Positions 1-7,970 are shown, counted from the first letter of the stretch. The stretch: 64,000 nucleotides of DNA from Microbacterium schleiferi (GCF_020781975.1 NZ_JAJGNI010000006.1:62001-126000), one strand, 5' to 3'. Made by a program: numbers and translations. Notes: generated by a model from the sequence alone, not told the origin.

Positions 1-329
1 AGTGCGTCGACCCACGCCTCGAAGCGGACCTTGCCGTTCTCTTGCGAGAGGATCGCCGCGTCCTCGTCACGGTCATCCGCGATACCGGCGATCGCCTCGG
101 CCATCAGGCGTGCGCGCTCTTTCGCGCCCAGAGCCGCCCACGCCGGAAAAGCCTCTTTCGCGGCAGCAACCGCGTCGGCGACGTCCTGCGTCGAAGCGGA
201 CGCGGCCTCGCCGACAACCGCGCCCGGCTTTCCCGGGTCCGCGATCTTCAGCGTCTCGTCGGTGAACCGTTCGGTTCCCCCGATGAACAGACCGGTCCGT
301 ACACCAGCCTGCGTCAACGTGTCAGACAT
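1..329 (-). CDS. Aldehyde dehydrogenase, N-terminal part (cut by window edge)
   Basis: The gene reads leftwards off the window; 109 codons are visible from ATG at 329. The peptide begins MSDTLTQAGVRTGLF and continues with the start of an NAD(P)-dependent aldehyde dehydrogenase fold: a Rossmann-entry region, then AAKEAFPAWAALGAKERARL, the substrate-domain helix typical of the family, and SQENGKV. The catalytic Glu and Cys would lie outside the window. It faces away from the chimeric gene at 657, with 327 bp of shared upstream DNA. The neighbourhood (pobA, MarR, IclR) suggests oxidation of an aromatic or other aldehyde, but the substrate cannot be read from this fragment. Confidence 0.85.
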   Translation of the reverse strand, partial: MSDTLTQAGVRTGLFIGGTERFTDETLKIADPGKPGAVVGEAASASTQDVADAVAAAKEAFPAWAALGAKERARLMAEAIAGIADDRDEDAAILSQENGKVRFEAWVDA

Positions 330-529
330 CCTGCACCTCTCTGTGTGTTGTCTTCCTGATTTCGGATGCCGTAGCACCCTCCCCGCGCCGGGCGGCGCGA
401 GTCCATTGTGCAGCGCCGTCGTGGCGTTGGTAACCGTCTTCGGACAATTCGGATGCCGCGGGAGACGTCCGACCATGCCGTGCACCCAATCACCAGGATG
501 ACGCTTCAACGAGTTTAGGTGCATTCCTG

Positions 530-541
530 TTTACTTGTAAA
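530..541. promoter_or_regulatory. AT-rich palindrome in the 330-656 divergent promoter region
   Basis: TTTAC-TT-GTAAA is a perfect 5+5 bp inverted repeat in otherwise GC-rich DNA, between the leftward aldehyde dehydrogenase and the rightward chimeric gene. TTTACT could also act as a -35 box, with GTTAGC about 16 bp downstream as a weak -10. It is a candidate regulator site. No other gene or RNA was seen in 330-656, apart from the AGGAGG ribosome binding site at 645-650. Confidence 0.4.
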
Positions 542-656
542 TGAGTTTGTGTTAGCGTCACTGCGTCGCCCCGGCTGAGCCGGTGGCCACCCGAACGAGA
601 GTCGATGATGACCCCCGCGGTCCGTCGCTCTCCTGTCATCGATGAGGAGGCATGTG

Positions 657-1433
657 ATGGGTCGAACGTCCCCTGTAGCGCAGGAGCGTCGGAGCGTCGA
701 GGAACTCGAGGATCTCGCTTTCGAGCTTCGTCAGAAGCTCCTGAACCTGTGCGGTACGTACGAGGGAGCAGTGCACATCGGCGGTGATCTGTCCTCTGCC
801 GACATCTTCACCGTGCTGTTCGAGTACGGACTTAATGTCGACCCCACCAACCTCGCCAATCCGACCCGCGATCGGTTCGTCCTCAGCAAGGGTCACGCCG
901 CTGTCGCGATGTACATCGCGATGGCGATCGATGAGGTACAGCGCGATCGGGTACACGCCCTGGTGATGGATGCCGTCGCAAGCGGCGCCGAGCTGCGCGC
1001 GGGCGGCACCTACGAGGACCTGTTCTACCGACCGACAGTGCTCGCGAACACGCCCGCAGAAGCGCCCGCCTACTGCGAAGAAGTCTTCGGACCCGTCGCG
1101 TCGGTGGTGAAGTTCTCGACCGACGAGGAGGCCGTGGCGCTCGCGTCGGCGACCGACTACGGCCTGTCCCTCGGCATCGTCACCAAGGACGCGCTCGCGG
1201 GGTGGGACCTCGCACAGCAGATCCCGACCGGGATCGTGCACATCAACGATCAGACCGTGAACGACGAGGCCAACACGCCCTTCGGCGGAACCGGAGCATC
1301 CGGCACGGGCTCACGCCACGGAGGTGCCCAGGCCAACATCGATGCCTTAACCGAGACTCGGTGGATCACGATGCGCCGAGAGCCGTATCCTGTGCGCCCA
1401 GGCCGATCTTCTTCAGGGGGCCGCTGCGGGTGA
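657..1433 (+). pseudogene. In-frame chimera: transketolase N-terminus joined to aldehyde dehydrogenase C-terminus
   Basis: One open frame joins two unrelated enzyme fragments. From ATG 657 (AGGAGG 7 nt upstream) to about 930 it encodes the start of a split-type transketolase N-terminal subunit, including HIGGDLSSADIF and RDRFVLSKGHAAVAMY, the thiamine-diphosphate binding entry. From about 930 to 1390 it encodes the last ~150 residues of an aldehyde dehydrogenase, including YEDLFYRPTVL, EEVFGPV and PFGGTGASGTGSRHGG. The catalytic Cys and Glu of the dehydrogenase and most of the transketolase are missing, so neither enzyme can work. The final residues after 1390 are out-of-frame sequence from the neighbouring acyl-CoA dehydrogenase. 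A TTA leucine codon (1346-1348) sits where relatives usually have Phe. This is either a genomic rearrangement scar or an assembly join. The two joints are described in the findings. Confidence 0.8.
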
Positions 1434-2034
1434 ACCCGGGCATCCCGTCCTCAACGACGAGGAGGCTGAATCCGTCTCGACCGGCGTCGGCATCCGTTCG
1501 AGCGACGACGATCACGAAATCGGCGAGGAGACCGTTGGAGATGAAGGTCTTCGCTCCGTTGAGCACGAAGTCGTCACCGTCGGGTCGTGCGGTAGTCGCG
1601 ATGGATGCCAGGTCTGAGCCGGTTCCGGGCTCTGTCATCGCGATAGCGCCGATCTTCTCGCCAGCCACCAGGGGAGTGAGCCACCTGTCGTTCTGCTCGT
1701 CGGAGCCGAAGGCGATGAGGTAGGGCGCGATGAGGTCATTGATGCCGCACAGCGACATCGACACCGCTGTCGCGCCGGCGGTAGCGAGCTCCTCGATCAT
1801 GATCGCGTTGTAGCGGAAATCGTCGACGTCCCCGCCTCCGTTGCTAGCCGGGGCCGAGATTCCGAGCAGTCCGGTCTCGCCAGCCTTCGCGAAGAGGGTC
1901 CGATCGACGCGTCCGGCTTCTGTCCAGGCATCCAGGTGGGGCGACACCTCGCGCTGGACGAACCGGCGAACGGTGTCTCGGAAGTCGGCGTGAGACTCGT
2001 CGAAGATCGTGCGGGGTACGGCGACGCTGCTCAT
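1366..2034 (-). pseudogene. Acyl-CoA dehydrogenase truncated after ~214 residues
   Basis: The frame starts at ATG 2034 and encodes the N-terminal helical domain (FRDTVRRFVQREVSPHLDAW) and the FAD-binding middle beta domain (AMTEPGTGSDLASI, FISNG). It ends just after KIGLGAQDTA, where full-length family members of about 380 residues continue with a C-terminal helical domain carrying the catalytic Glu. Past 1390 the frame runs into the foreign aldehyde dehydrogenase DNA and stops at 1366. The protein therefore lacks its C-terminal domain and should be inactive. Its promoter looks intact: TTGACA at complement 2066-2071, an 18-bp spacer, CACAAT at complement 2042-2047, and 7 nt to the ATG. It is divergent from the MarR gene, which may have regulated it. 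Confidence 0.85.
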
Positions 2035-2113
2035 GGTGAGGATTGTGGCTGCGTCCTCAAATGATTGTCAAGTTCAACGATTGTGTTCGGCAGCGAATTG
2101 CTACAATCGCCGG
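2035..2113. promoter_or_regulatory. Divergent leaderless promoters with overlapping repeats (acyl-CoA dehydrogenase / marR)
   Basis: Leftward: consensus -35 TTGACA (complement 2066-2071), 18-bp spacer, -10 CACAAT, ATG 7 nt further. Rightward: -10 TACAAT at 2102-2107 followed by 6 nt and GTG 2114, so both transcripts probably start at their start codons. Several ATTGT words (2043, 2065 and 2080 on +, and ACAAT at 2103) and an imperfect inverted repeat at 2065-2082 overlap the -35 elements. This is a plausible MarR operator for joint control. The promoter calls rest on sequence match; the operator is an inference. Confidence 0.55.
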
Positions 2114-2614
2114 GTGTCCACCGCAAACGATCAGGCACGAGCGGCAGAGCCCCTTGCCCGCTCGGAGAGATTGTGGCGCACACCGGTTGTGGACGACCTG
2201 GCATTTCTGCTGGCTCGCGCTAATGCGGTGTCGGTTTCGCGGGTGAATGCGGCGCTTCAGGCTGTCGATCTGCGGGTTCGCGCGTACTCGGTGCTGGCCA
2301 TTGCCGCCAACAACGCCCGTCCCTCCCAGCGCGAGCTCTCGGAGTTTCTGCGGCTCGATCCGAGTCAGATCGTCGCTCTCATCGACGAGCTCCAGTCTCG
2401 CGGGCTCGTCGAGCGCGAGCCCGACCCCAATGACCGGCGCGCCAACGTCGTCGTAGCGACGCCGGCTGGCCGGGACCTGCTCGCCCGGGCCCAGGAGCTT
2501 GCGCGCGAGGTCGAGAGCGAGATGTTCGGTGCTCTCGACGGCTCCGAGCGCGAGGCGCTCGCGCACGCGCTGCGCGTGATGGCGGGAGCGGTCGAGGTTA
2601 CTCCCGACCGCTGA
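2114..2614 (+). CDS. MarR-family transcriptional regulator
   Basis: A 166-residue protein from GTG 2114. This start is chosen because TACAAT lies exactly 6 nt upstream, which indicates a leaderless mRNA; upstream in-frame codons carry no family sequence. The winged helix-turn-helix lies at about residues 60-130: PSQRELSEFLRLDPSQIVALI is the recognition region and EPDPNDRRANVVVATPAGRDLL is the wing with the typical DxRxxxV..T..G pattern. Flanking helices would form the dimer interface. MarR proteins usually bind short palindromes and are released by aromatic or CoA-thioester ligands. Here the gene faces the truncated acyl-CoA dehydrogenase and ends 15 nt before the convergent pobA. Confidence 0.9.
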   Translation: MSTANDQARAAEPLARSERLWRTPVVDDLAFLLARANAVSVSRVNAALQAVDLRVRAYSVLAIAANNARPSQRELSEFLRLDPSQIVALIDELQSRGLVEREPDPNDRRANVVVATPAGRDLLARAQELAREVESEMFGALDGSEREALAHALRVMAGAVEVTPDR

Positions 2615-2629
2615 GTGGCGCCCGGCTCC

Positions 2630-3805
2630 TTACGCGAACTGCCAGCCCGTGTAGGCCTCCGCGAGGTAGGTCTGGCCTGCTTCGGACTCGACGACCGAAC
2701 GCAGTTCGCCGATCTGGCGGCGGCGATCGAAGTCGGATGCCTCGGGAGTCAGGTGCAGCATGCTCGTCATCCACCAGGAGAAGTGCTGAGCCTTCCAGAT
2801 GCGCTGCAGGGCCGTCTCGGCGTAAGAATCCAGCAGGCGCTCGTCGCCGTCGTTGAGCAGCGCTCCGAGTGCCCGGTCGAGCAGTACGACGTCGGCGACG
2901 GCGAGGTTCATGCCCTTGGCTCCCGTCGGCGGAACGGTGTGGGCGGCATCCCCGACAAGGGCCGCGCGTCCGCGCCGCAGTTCGTAAGCGACGAAGCTGC
3001 GGAACCGCAGCACGTCCCGCTGGAAGATGGGCCCCTCCTGCAGCGTCGTGCCGGGAACGCACGATTGCAGGGTCTCCCAGATCTCGGCCTCGCTCATCGC
3101 GTTCGGATCGGTCTCCGGATCGCACTGGAAGTACATCCGCTGCACGGTGGCGCTGCGCTGGCTGATGAGAGCGAAGCCGCTCGGGGAGTTGCTGTAGATC
3201 AGCTCTTCCGAGCTTGGTGGCGCTTCGCACAGGATGCCGAACCAGGCGAACGGATACTCGCGGAAGTATCCGCCGGTCGACGATCCGGTGACGGCGGCGC
3301 GGACCAGGCTGCGGGAGCCGTCACCGCCCACGATGAAGTCGGCCTCAATCTCCAGCGGCGAGCCGTCAGGGTTCGTCGCGAACACGCGGGGTCGATCGGT
3401 CTCGATGTCTTCGACACGGTCGACGGTGACACCGAACCGAAGATCCTGCCCGGCAGCCAGGCGTACCGCGATCAGGTCGATGAGCACCTCGTGCTGCGGG
3501 AAGAGCCAGACACTGCGACCCGTGAGCGCGGGGAAGTCGATCCGATGCCCCTCGCCCTGGAACCGAAGCTCGATGCCGTCGTGGCGGTTTCCGACAGACT
3601 TCACGCGCGGGGAGGCGCCGGTCTCGTCGAGGAGCTGCACGGTGGGGTATTCCAGGATGCCGGCGCGGATCGTCTTCTCGATCTCCTCGCGGGTGCGCTG
3701 ATCGAGCACGATCGAGTCGATGCCTCGGGCGGCAAGAAGGTGTGACAGCAGCAGCCCGGCGGGGCCGGCGCCGACAATGGCAACCTGAGTGCGGACGGTG
3801 GACAT
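2630..3805 (-). CDS. pobA: 4-hydroxybenzoate 3-monooxygenase
   Basis: A 391-residue single-component flavoprotein hydroxylase of the usual PobA length (about 390). It converts 4-hydroxybenzoate to protocatechuate with NAD(P)H and O2. The FAD dinucleotide fold VAIVGAGPAGLLLS is at residues 8-21, the NAD(P)H-linked DG motif VGGDGSR at about 159-165, and the second FAD contact GRAALVGDAAHTVPPTGAKG in the last third. RAGILEYPTVQLLDETG near residue 48 is characteristic of PobA rather than of other aromatic hydroxylases. The start at 3805 is supported by GAAGGAG about 7 nt upstream. Downstream ring-cleavage genes (pca) are not in the window. An IclR regulator lies directly upstream on the same strand. 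Confidence 0.93.
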   Translation of the reverse strand: MSTVRTQVAIVGAGPAGLLLSHLLAARGIDSIVLDQRTREEIEKTIRAGILEYPTVQLLDETGASPRVKSVGNRHDGIELRFQGEGHRIDFPALTGRSVWLFPQHEVLIDLIAVRLAAGQDLRFGVTVDRVEDIETDRPRVFATNPDGSPLEIEADFIVGGDGSRSLVRAAVTGSSTGGYFREYPFAWFGILCEAPPSSEELIYSNSPSGFALISQRSATVQRMYFQCDPETDPNAMSEAEIWETLQSCVPGTTLQEGPIFQRDVLRFRSFVAYELRRGRAALVGDAAHTVPPTGAKGMNLAVADVVLLDRALGALLNDGDERLLDSYAETALQRIWKAQHFSWWMTSMLHLTPEASDFDRRRQIGELRSVVESEAGQTYLAEAYTGWQFA

Positions 3806-3854
3806 GGCGTCTCCTTCGACGGATGCGGGTCTTCGCCGAGTCTGCAACATCAGA

Positions 3855-3868
3855 CCGGTTCGAACCGG
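3855..3868. promoter_or_regulatory. Perfect 14-bp palindrome upstream of pobA
   Basis: CCGGTTCGAACCGG is a perfect inverted repeat 49 bp upstream of the pobA start, in the 94-bp gap between pobA and the IclR gene. Its place and symmetry fit an operator for the adjacent IclR regulator. No experiment or motif search supports this yet. Confidence 0.5.
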
Positions 3869-3899
3869 CACTTTCCCATTGAACGGGACCAGATCGCGG

Positions 3900-4652
3900 T
3901 CAGAGTCGCTGGCGTCGAAGATCGCTCTCGATCGCTGCGACTGCATCCCGCAGCGCGGCGACTGCCGGCGTCGGGTCGGCATCCCGGGGAAGCACGACGG
4001 ATAACGCGGCCACGACTTCGCCTTCGTGGCGAAGCGGAACCGCCACACCCGTGGACACTGACTGAATCGATCCGGGCGCGATAGCCACACCGTCGCGTCG
4101 GATCCCCGCAATCACGCGCTCGAGTGTCCGCGGGTCGGTGATGGTCTCGCCTGATACGGCGCGCAACGGGCCGCCCAGAACGCTCGCGCGCACCGCCGCC
4201 GGCGCGTAGGCGAGCAGGACGAGGCCCGACGACGAGGCGTGCAGCGGAAGCCGACCAGCGATGCGGGTGATGTTGGCACCGGCATCCGGATGCGAGAGAC
4301 GTTCGATGAACAGCGCTTCATCCTTCTCGCGTACGGCGAGCTGCGTGTGCTCGCGGATCGTCGTTTGCACCGCCTCCATGTGAGGGAGGGCCGCCGTTCG
4401 CAGGCGTAGTGCCGAGGATCCGCGCAGGGCGAGTTCCCACAGGCGCATGCCCAGGCGGATCTGCGCATCCTCGTCCCGATCGAGCAGGCCGGCCGAAACG
4501 AGGTCATCCACGATGCGGTGGGCGCTGGAGGACGGGAGCCCCGACCGTCGACCGATCTCGGATGCCGACTGCACGGTCCGTTCGGACGTGAAGGTCTCCA
4601 GGACGCGCACGATGCGCTCTGTCATCGAGTCACCGGTGGGCGAGTTCGCCAT
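3900..4652 (-). CDS. IclR-family regulator, probable regulator of pobA
   Basis: 250 residues, the normal IclR length. The N-terminal winged helix-turn-helix (residues ~10-75, SASEIGRRSGLPSSSAHRIVDDL) is followed by the IclR effector-binding GAF-like domain (IAGRLPLHASSSGLVLLAYAP; GVAIAPGSIQSVSTGVAVPL; a final HEGEVVAALSVVLP strand). It lies 94 bp upstream of pobA on the same strand, with a 14-bp palindrome in the gap. IclR proteins of the PobR/PcaU type commonly control 4-hydroxybenzoate genes, so a role as pobA regulator is likely but inferred. CAAGCT sits 6 nt before the ATG, which fits a leaderless start. Confidence 0.88.
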   Translation of the reverse strand: MANSPTGDSMTERIVRVLETFTSERTVQSASEIGRRSGLPSSSAHRIVDDLVSAGLLDRDEDAQIRLGMRLWELALRGSSALRLRTAALPHMEAVQTTIREHTQLAVREKDEALFIERLSHPDAGANITRIAGRLPLHASSSGLVLLAYAPAAVRASVLGGPLRAVSGETITDPRTLERVIAGIRRDGVAIAPGSIQSVSTGVAVPLRHEGEVVAALSVVLPRDADPTPAVAALRDAVAAIESDLRRQRL

Positions 4653-4761
4653 GGCGACAGCTTGGCATGTGCCGATCGACCACGCAGCCGTCGAGTTTTC
4701 CCTGCGGATTCATATCGCCCTGCTCGGTCCGCATCGGCGCCCGCCTCGCTACGCTCGAGGT

Positions 4762-5676
4762 ATGACCCGCGCAGCGATGTACAACGAAGTCGGAGGACCC
4801 GAGGTCCTGTTCGTGACCGAGGTCGAAGACCCTTCGCCGGGCGCACGGAAGGTGCTGGTCGCCGTCGAAGCTGCCGGGCTGAACCCCTACGACGCGAAGG
4901 CTCGCGGCGGATTCATCCCCTCGGACGCCCCGTTTCCGCGACGCATCGGTGGCGACTTCGCCGGCACCGTCATCGCGGTCGGCGAGGGGGCCGCCTATGC
5001 GGACGGGACGCCGGTCTCTGTCGGGGATGCCGTCATGGGCCGCGCCGCGGGCGCGATCGCCGATCAGGTGGTCGCGAACGCGGCAGAGATCGCACGGCGG
5101 CCCGAGGGGCTTGCGGTCGAGGTCGCCGGTGGGCTGCATGTTGCCGGCCTGACCGCGGTGTCGTGTTTGGCAACCGTCCCGGTCGACGAGGACGATGTCG
5201 TGCTGGTCGGTGGCGCGAGCGGCGCCGTCGGACTGGTGGCCTCGCAGCTCGCGATCGCACGCGGAGCGCGAGTGATCGGGTCGGCATCCGTCGCCAACCA
5301 CGACTTCTTGCGATCGCTCGGCGTCGAGCCGGTCGAGTACGGCGACGGACTCGCCGACAGGGTGCGCGAACTCGGCGAGATCACGGCCGTCATGGATTGC
5401 CACGGCCGCGACGCGCTCGATGCCGGGGTCGCTCTGGGCGTTCCCGCCGACCGGATGGTCGCGATCGCCGCCTACGCGGCCCTCGACGAACTGGGCGTAC
5501 ACAATGTCGAGCGGGAGGCCCGCACGCCGGAGAACCTGCGGGCCCTCGGCGAAGACATCGCCGCCGGCAGGATCGTCTTCCCGGTTGTGGCTACGTACCC
5601 GCTGGACGACGTGGTGGCGGCATTCCAGGCGCTCGAGTCCTCGCACGACCCCGGCAAGATCGTCGTCCTTCCCTGA
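4762..5676 (+). CDS. Zinc-independent quinone oxidoreductase-like MDR protein
   Basis: 304 residues of the medium-chain dehydrogenase/reductase superfamily. The N-terminal GroES-like domain has GLNPYDAKARGG and PRRIGGDFAGTV. The C-terminal Rossmann domain has DDVVLVGGASGAVGLVASQLA, a glycine-rich NADP site, and ends with the family-typical DVVAAFQALESSHDPGKIVV. The catalytic-zinc and structural-zinc cysteines are absent, so it belongs with quinone oxidoreductases rather than alcohol dehydrogenases. The start at ATG 4762 is supported by TACGCT at 4750-4755 followed by exactly 6 nt. The gene is divergent from the IclR gene. The substrate is unknown. Confidence 0.88.
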   Translation: MTRAAMYNEVGGPEVLFVTEVEDPSPGARKVLVAVEAAGLNPYDAKARGGFIPSDAPFPRRIGGDFAGTVIAVGEGAAYADGTPVSVGDAVMGRAAGAIADQVVANAAEIARRPEGLAVEVAGGLHVAGLTAVSCLATVPVDEDDVVLVGGASGAVGLVASQLAIARGARVIGSASVANHDFLRSLGVEPVEYGDGLADRVRELGEITAVMDCHGRDALDAGVALGVPADRMVAIAAYAALDELGVHNVEREARTPENLRALGEDIAAGRIVFPVVATYPLDDVVAAFQALESSHDPGKIVVLP

Positions 5677-5700
5677 CGGATGCGCCGAGCCCCTGCGGTT

Positions 5701-5758
5701 CGTTTGCCGCAAACTGTGCGCTCGGCATCCGTCGGGCGGCGTGTTGCGGCAAGCGAAC
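5701..5758 (+). repeat. 58-bp hairpin repeat, copy 1
   Basis: This sequence is about 95% identical (3 differences in 58) to 6528-6585, in the same orientation. Its ends form a stem: GGTTCGTTTGCCGCAA (5697-5712) pairs with TTGCGGCAAGCGAACC (5744-5759) with one G-T wobble, enclosing a 31-nt GC-rich loop. It lies between the convergent ends of the oxidoreductase and the Pr6Pr gene, where it could act as a bidirectional terminator. It resembles a REP/MITE-like element. Confidence 0.85.
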
Positions 5759-5786
5759 CGGGCACACGTAGCCGGGGTGAACACCC

Positions 5787-6497
5787 TCAGTGGTCCGTGA
5801 CCTCACTCGGCGCGCTCGCGGTAGATGGCGGTGCGGCGGGATCGATGGATGGTGCCGTCAGCCGGCGCGAGACGAACCCCGACAGACGGTCGAGAGCCAC
5901 GACCGCAAGGGAGATCACCGCGAGCATCACCACGACCCGTAAGAGCGCCAGGAGCATTCCGTCGACGCCGTTGAGCGTCGGATCGAGGAACGGGTAGGGG
6001 TAGCGCACGTTGATCTCCGGCAGAAGCGCACCGCGCGCGATCATCACCACGCCATAGCCGATCGGGTAGAGCAGCCACAGCAGCGTGTCGCGCCAGCGGA
6101 CGATGCCATGCGGCCCGAAGAGTGCCCAGTCCAGGAGGACGAGCCCCGGCGCCACGTAGTGCAGCAGGAAGAGCCCCCAGTTGTCGATCGCGAGCGCTGG
6201 GTCCGCGACGACGAGGCCGGGCAGCGGGCTCTCGCCCCGGTTGTTCAAGATGTGCGAGATCAGCGCCGTTGTCAGGAGCCAAAATGTGACGGCACCCCGA
6301 AGACGCGGCGCCGGAGGAGCGCTCGTGCGTCGCTGGATCGTCACAACCAGCGTCGTTACGACGTAGGCCAGCGCGATGATGCTGCTTTGACTCGTGAAGT
6401 ACGGGAGCAGGCGCTCGCCGAGGAGCAGGCCTGTCGCGAGCGCCGCCACGATGGCGCCGCGGAGGATGAGTGGTCCCATGTGGTCGCGGCGATTCAT
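5787..6497 (-). CDS. Pr6Pr-family integral membrane protein
   Basis: 236 residues with about six hydrophobic segments. The order of motifs YFTSQSSIIA, the tryptophan/histidine-containing LLHYVAPGLVLLDWALF, and LLYPIGYGVVMIARG followed by YPYPFLDP matches the Pr6Pr (FAR-17a/AIG1-like) family of actinobacterial membrane proteins, whose biochemical role is not established. The start is set at ATG 6497 (AAGAGAG upstream); ATG 6512 is possible. Reading further upstream would enter the hairpin repeat at 6528, so those starts are rejected. It lies downstream of the aldehyde dehydrogenase on the same strand. Confidence 0.75.
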   Translation of the reverse strand: MNRRDHMGPLILRGAIVAALATGLLLGERLLPYFTSQSSIIALAYVVTTLVVTIQRRTSAPPAPRLRGAVTFWLLTTALISHILNNRGESPLPGLVVADPALAIDNWGLFLLHYVAPGLVLLDWALFGPHGIVRWRDTLLWLLYPIGYGVVMIARGALLPEINVRYPYPFLDPTLNGVDGMLLALLRVVVMLAVISLAVVALDRLSGFVSRRLTAPSIDPAAPPSTASAPSEVTDH

Positions 6498-6527
6498 GCG
6501 GGCTCTCTTCATCGAGTGCAGGCTTCT

Positions 6528-6585
6528 CGTATGCCGCAAATTGTGCGCTCGGCATCCGTCGGGCGGCGTGTTGCGGCAAACGAAC
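6528..6585 (+). repeat. 58-bp hairpin repeat, copy 2
   Basis: Second copy of the element at 5701-5758. The ends again pair (TCGTATGCCGCAA with TTGCGGCAAACGA, one mismatch). It lies between the 3' end of the aldehyde dehydrogenase and the start of the Pr6Pr gene, so the two copies bracket the Pr6Pr gene. Confidence 0.85.
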
Positions 6586-6593
6586 GCGGGCGG

Positions 6594-7970
6594 CTAGGCG
6601 CGCCAGACTGTCTTCAGATTCATGAACTCTCGGATGCCTGCTGCGGCAAGCTCGCGGCCAACGCCCGAGTTCTTGATTCCGCCGAACGGCAGCTCCGGAT
6701 GCGAGACTGTCATGCCGTTGACGAAGACGGCACCCGCTTCGAGGCGGTCGATGAACCAGTCGATCTCGTCGTCGTCGGAGCTCCACAGCGAGGATGACAG
6801 ACCGAACGTCGTCGCGTTGGCGATCTCGACGGCCTCCTCGCGAGAGTCGACCCGGTAGACGGTAGCCACGGGGCCGAACGCCTCCTCCTGGAACAGGCGC
6901 ATGTCCCGCGTGATGCCGGCGAGGACGGTCGGCGGGTAGAACCAGCCCGGGCGGTCGGGAACGGAGCCTCCCGTCAGCACCTGTGCGCCGCGCTCGATCG
7001 CATCGCCAACGAGTTCGGCAAGCTCATCCCGACCGCTCTCGGTCGCGACGGGGCCGACATCGGTTCCGTCCTCCAGAGGGTCGCCCACGCGCAGAGCCGC
7101 CGTCTTCTGCACGAAACGCCCCACGAAGTCGTCGTAGACGTCAGTGTGGACGATGAACCGCTTGGCAGCGATACACGACTGCCCGTTGTTCTGGTTTCGG
7201 GCGGTGACAGCGACGGATGCCGCAGCATCGAGGTCCGCCGTCGGCATCACGACGAACGGATCCGAGCCACCGAGCTCGAGCACGACGTGCTTGACCTCGC
7301 TGCCCGCGATGGAAGCGAGCGAGCGACCGGCGGGCTCCGAACCGGTCAGGGTCGCGGCCACGACCCGCGAGTCGCGGAGGACCCGCTCGACTCCGGATGC
7401 CGGGATGAGCAGCGTGTGGAAGGAGCCGACCGGGAATCCGGCGCGCTCGAAGAGAGTGTCAAGGTAGAGCGCGGAACGCGGAACGTTAGAGGCGTGCTTC
7501 AGTAGCCCCGTGTTGCCGGCCATGAGCGCCGGGGCAGCGAAGCGCATCACCTGCCACAGCGGGTAATTCCAGGGCATGACCGCAAGCACGACGCCCAGCG
7601 GTGCCCAGCGGGTCCCGGCGGCCGAGGCCTTCACCGACGAGGGGTCGGCAAGCTCCTCTGTGGCCAGGAAGTCCTCGGCGTTGTCGGCGTAGAACCGGCA
7701 TCCGCGAGCGCACTTGAGCACCTCGGCTCGCGACTGGGCGAGGGGACGCCCCATCTCGATCGTGATGGTGCGCGCCATCTCGTCGACGTCAGCTTCCAGC
7801 AGCTCGGCAGCCTTGCGCATCCATCCGGCGCGCTCGGCGAACGTCGTATCGCGCAGCGCGACGAACGCCGACTGTGCGGCGGCAATGCGGCGCTCGACCT
7901 CGGCCTCATCGTGAGGCTCGAAGGTTTCGATGACTTCGCCGGTCGCAGGATTTGTCACTGCAATGGCCAT
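6594..7970 (-). CDS. NAD(P)-dependent aldehyde (succinate-semialdehyde type) dehydrogenase
   Basis: 458 residues, full length for the family. The catalytic Glu232 is in VLELGGSDPFV and the catalytic Cys266 in NNGQSCIAAKR. The cofactor-binding WNYPLWQ is at 134-140 and the family signature LPFGGIKNSGVGRE is near the C-terminus. The compact size and the GQSCIAAKRFIVH segment place it nearest to GabD-type succinate-semialdehyde dehydrogenases. No GABA transaminase is adjacent, so the substrate remains open. A purine-rich ribosome binding site (GAAGAGGCAG) precedes ATG 7970. Confidence 0.9.
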   Translation of the reverse strand: MAIAVTNPATGEVIETFEPHDEAEVERRIAAAQSAFVALRDTTFAERAGWMRKAAELLEADVDEMARTITIEMGRPLAQSRAEVLKCARGCRFYADNAEDFLATEELADPSSVKASAAGTRWAPLGVVLAVMPWNYPLWQVMRFAAPALMAGNTGLLKHASNVPRSALYLDTLFERAGFPVGSFHTLLIPASGVERVLRDSRVVAATLTGSEPAGRSLASIAGSEVKHVVLELGGSDPFVVMPTADLDAAASVAVTARNQNNGQSCIAAKRFIVHTDVYDDFVGRFVQKTAALRVGDPLEDGTDVGPVATESGRDELAELVGDAIERGAQVLTGGSVPDRPGWFYPPTVLAGITRDMRLFQEEAFGPVATVYRVDSREEAVEIANATTFGLSSSLWSSDDDEIDWFIDRLEAGAVFVNGMTVSHPELPFGGIKNSGVGRELAAAGIREFMNLKTVWRA

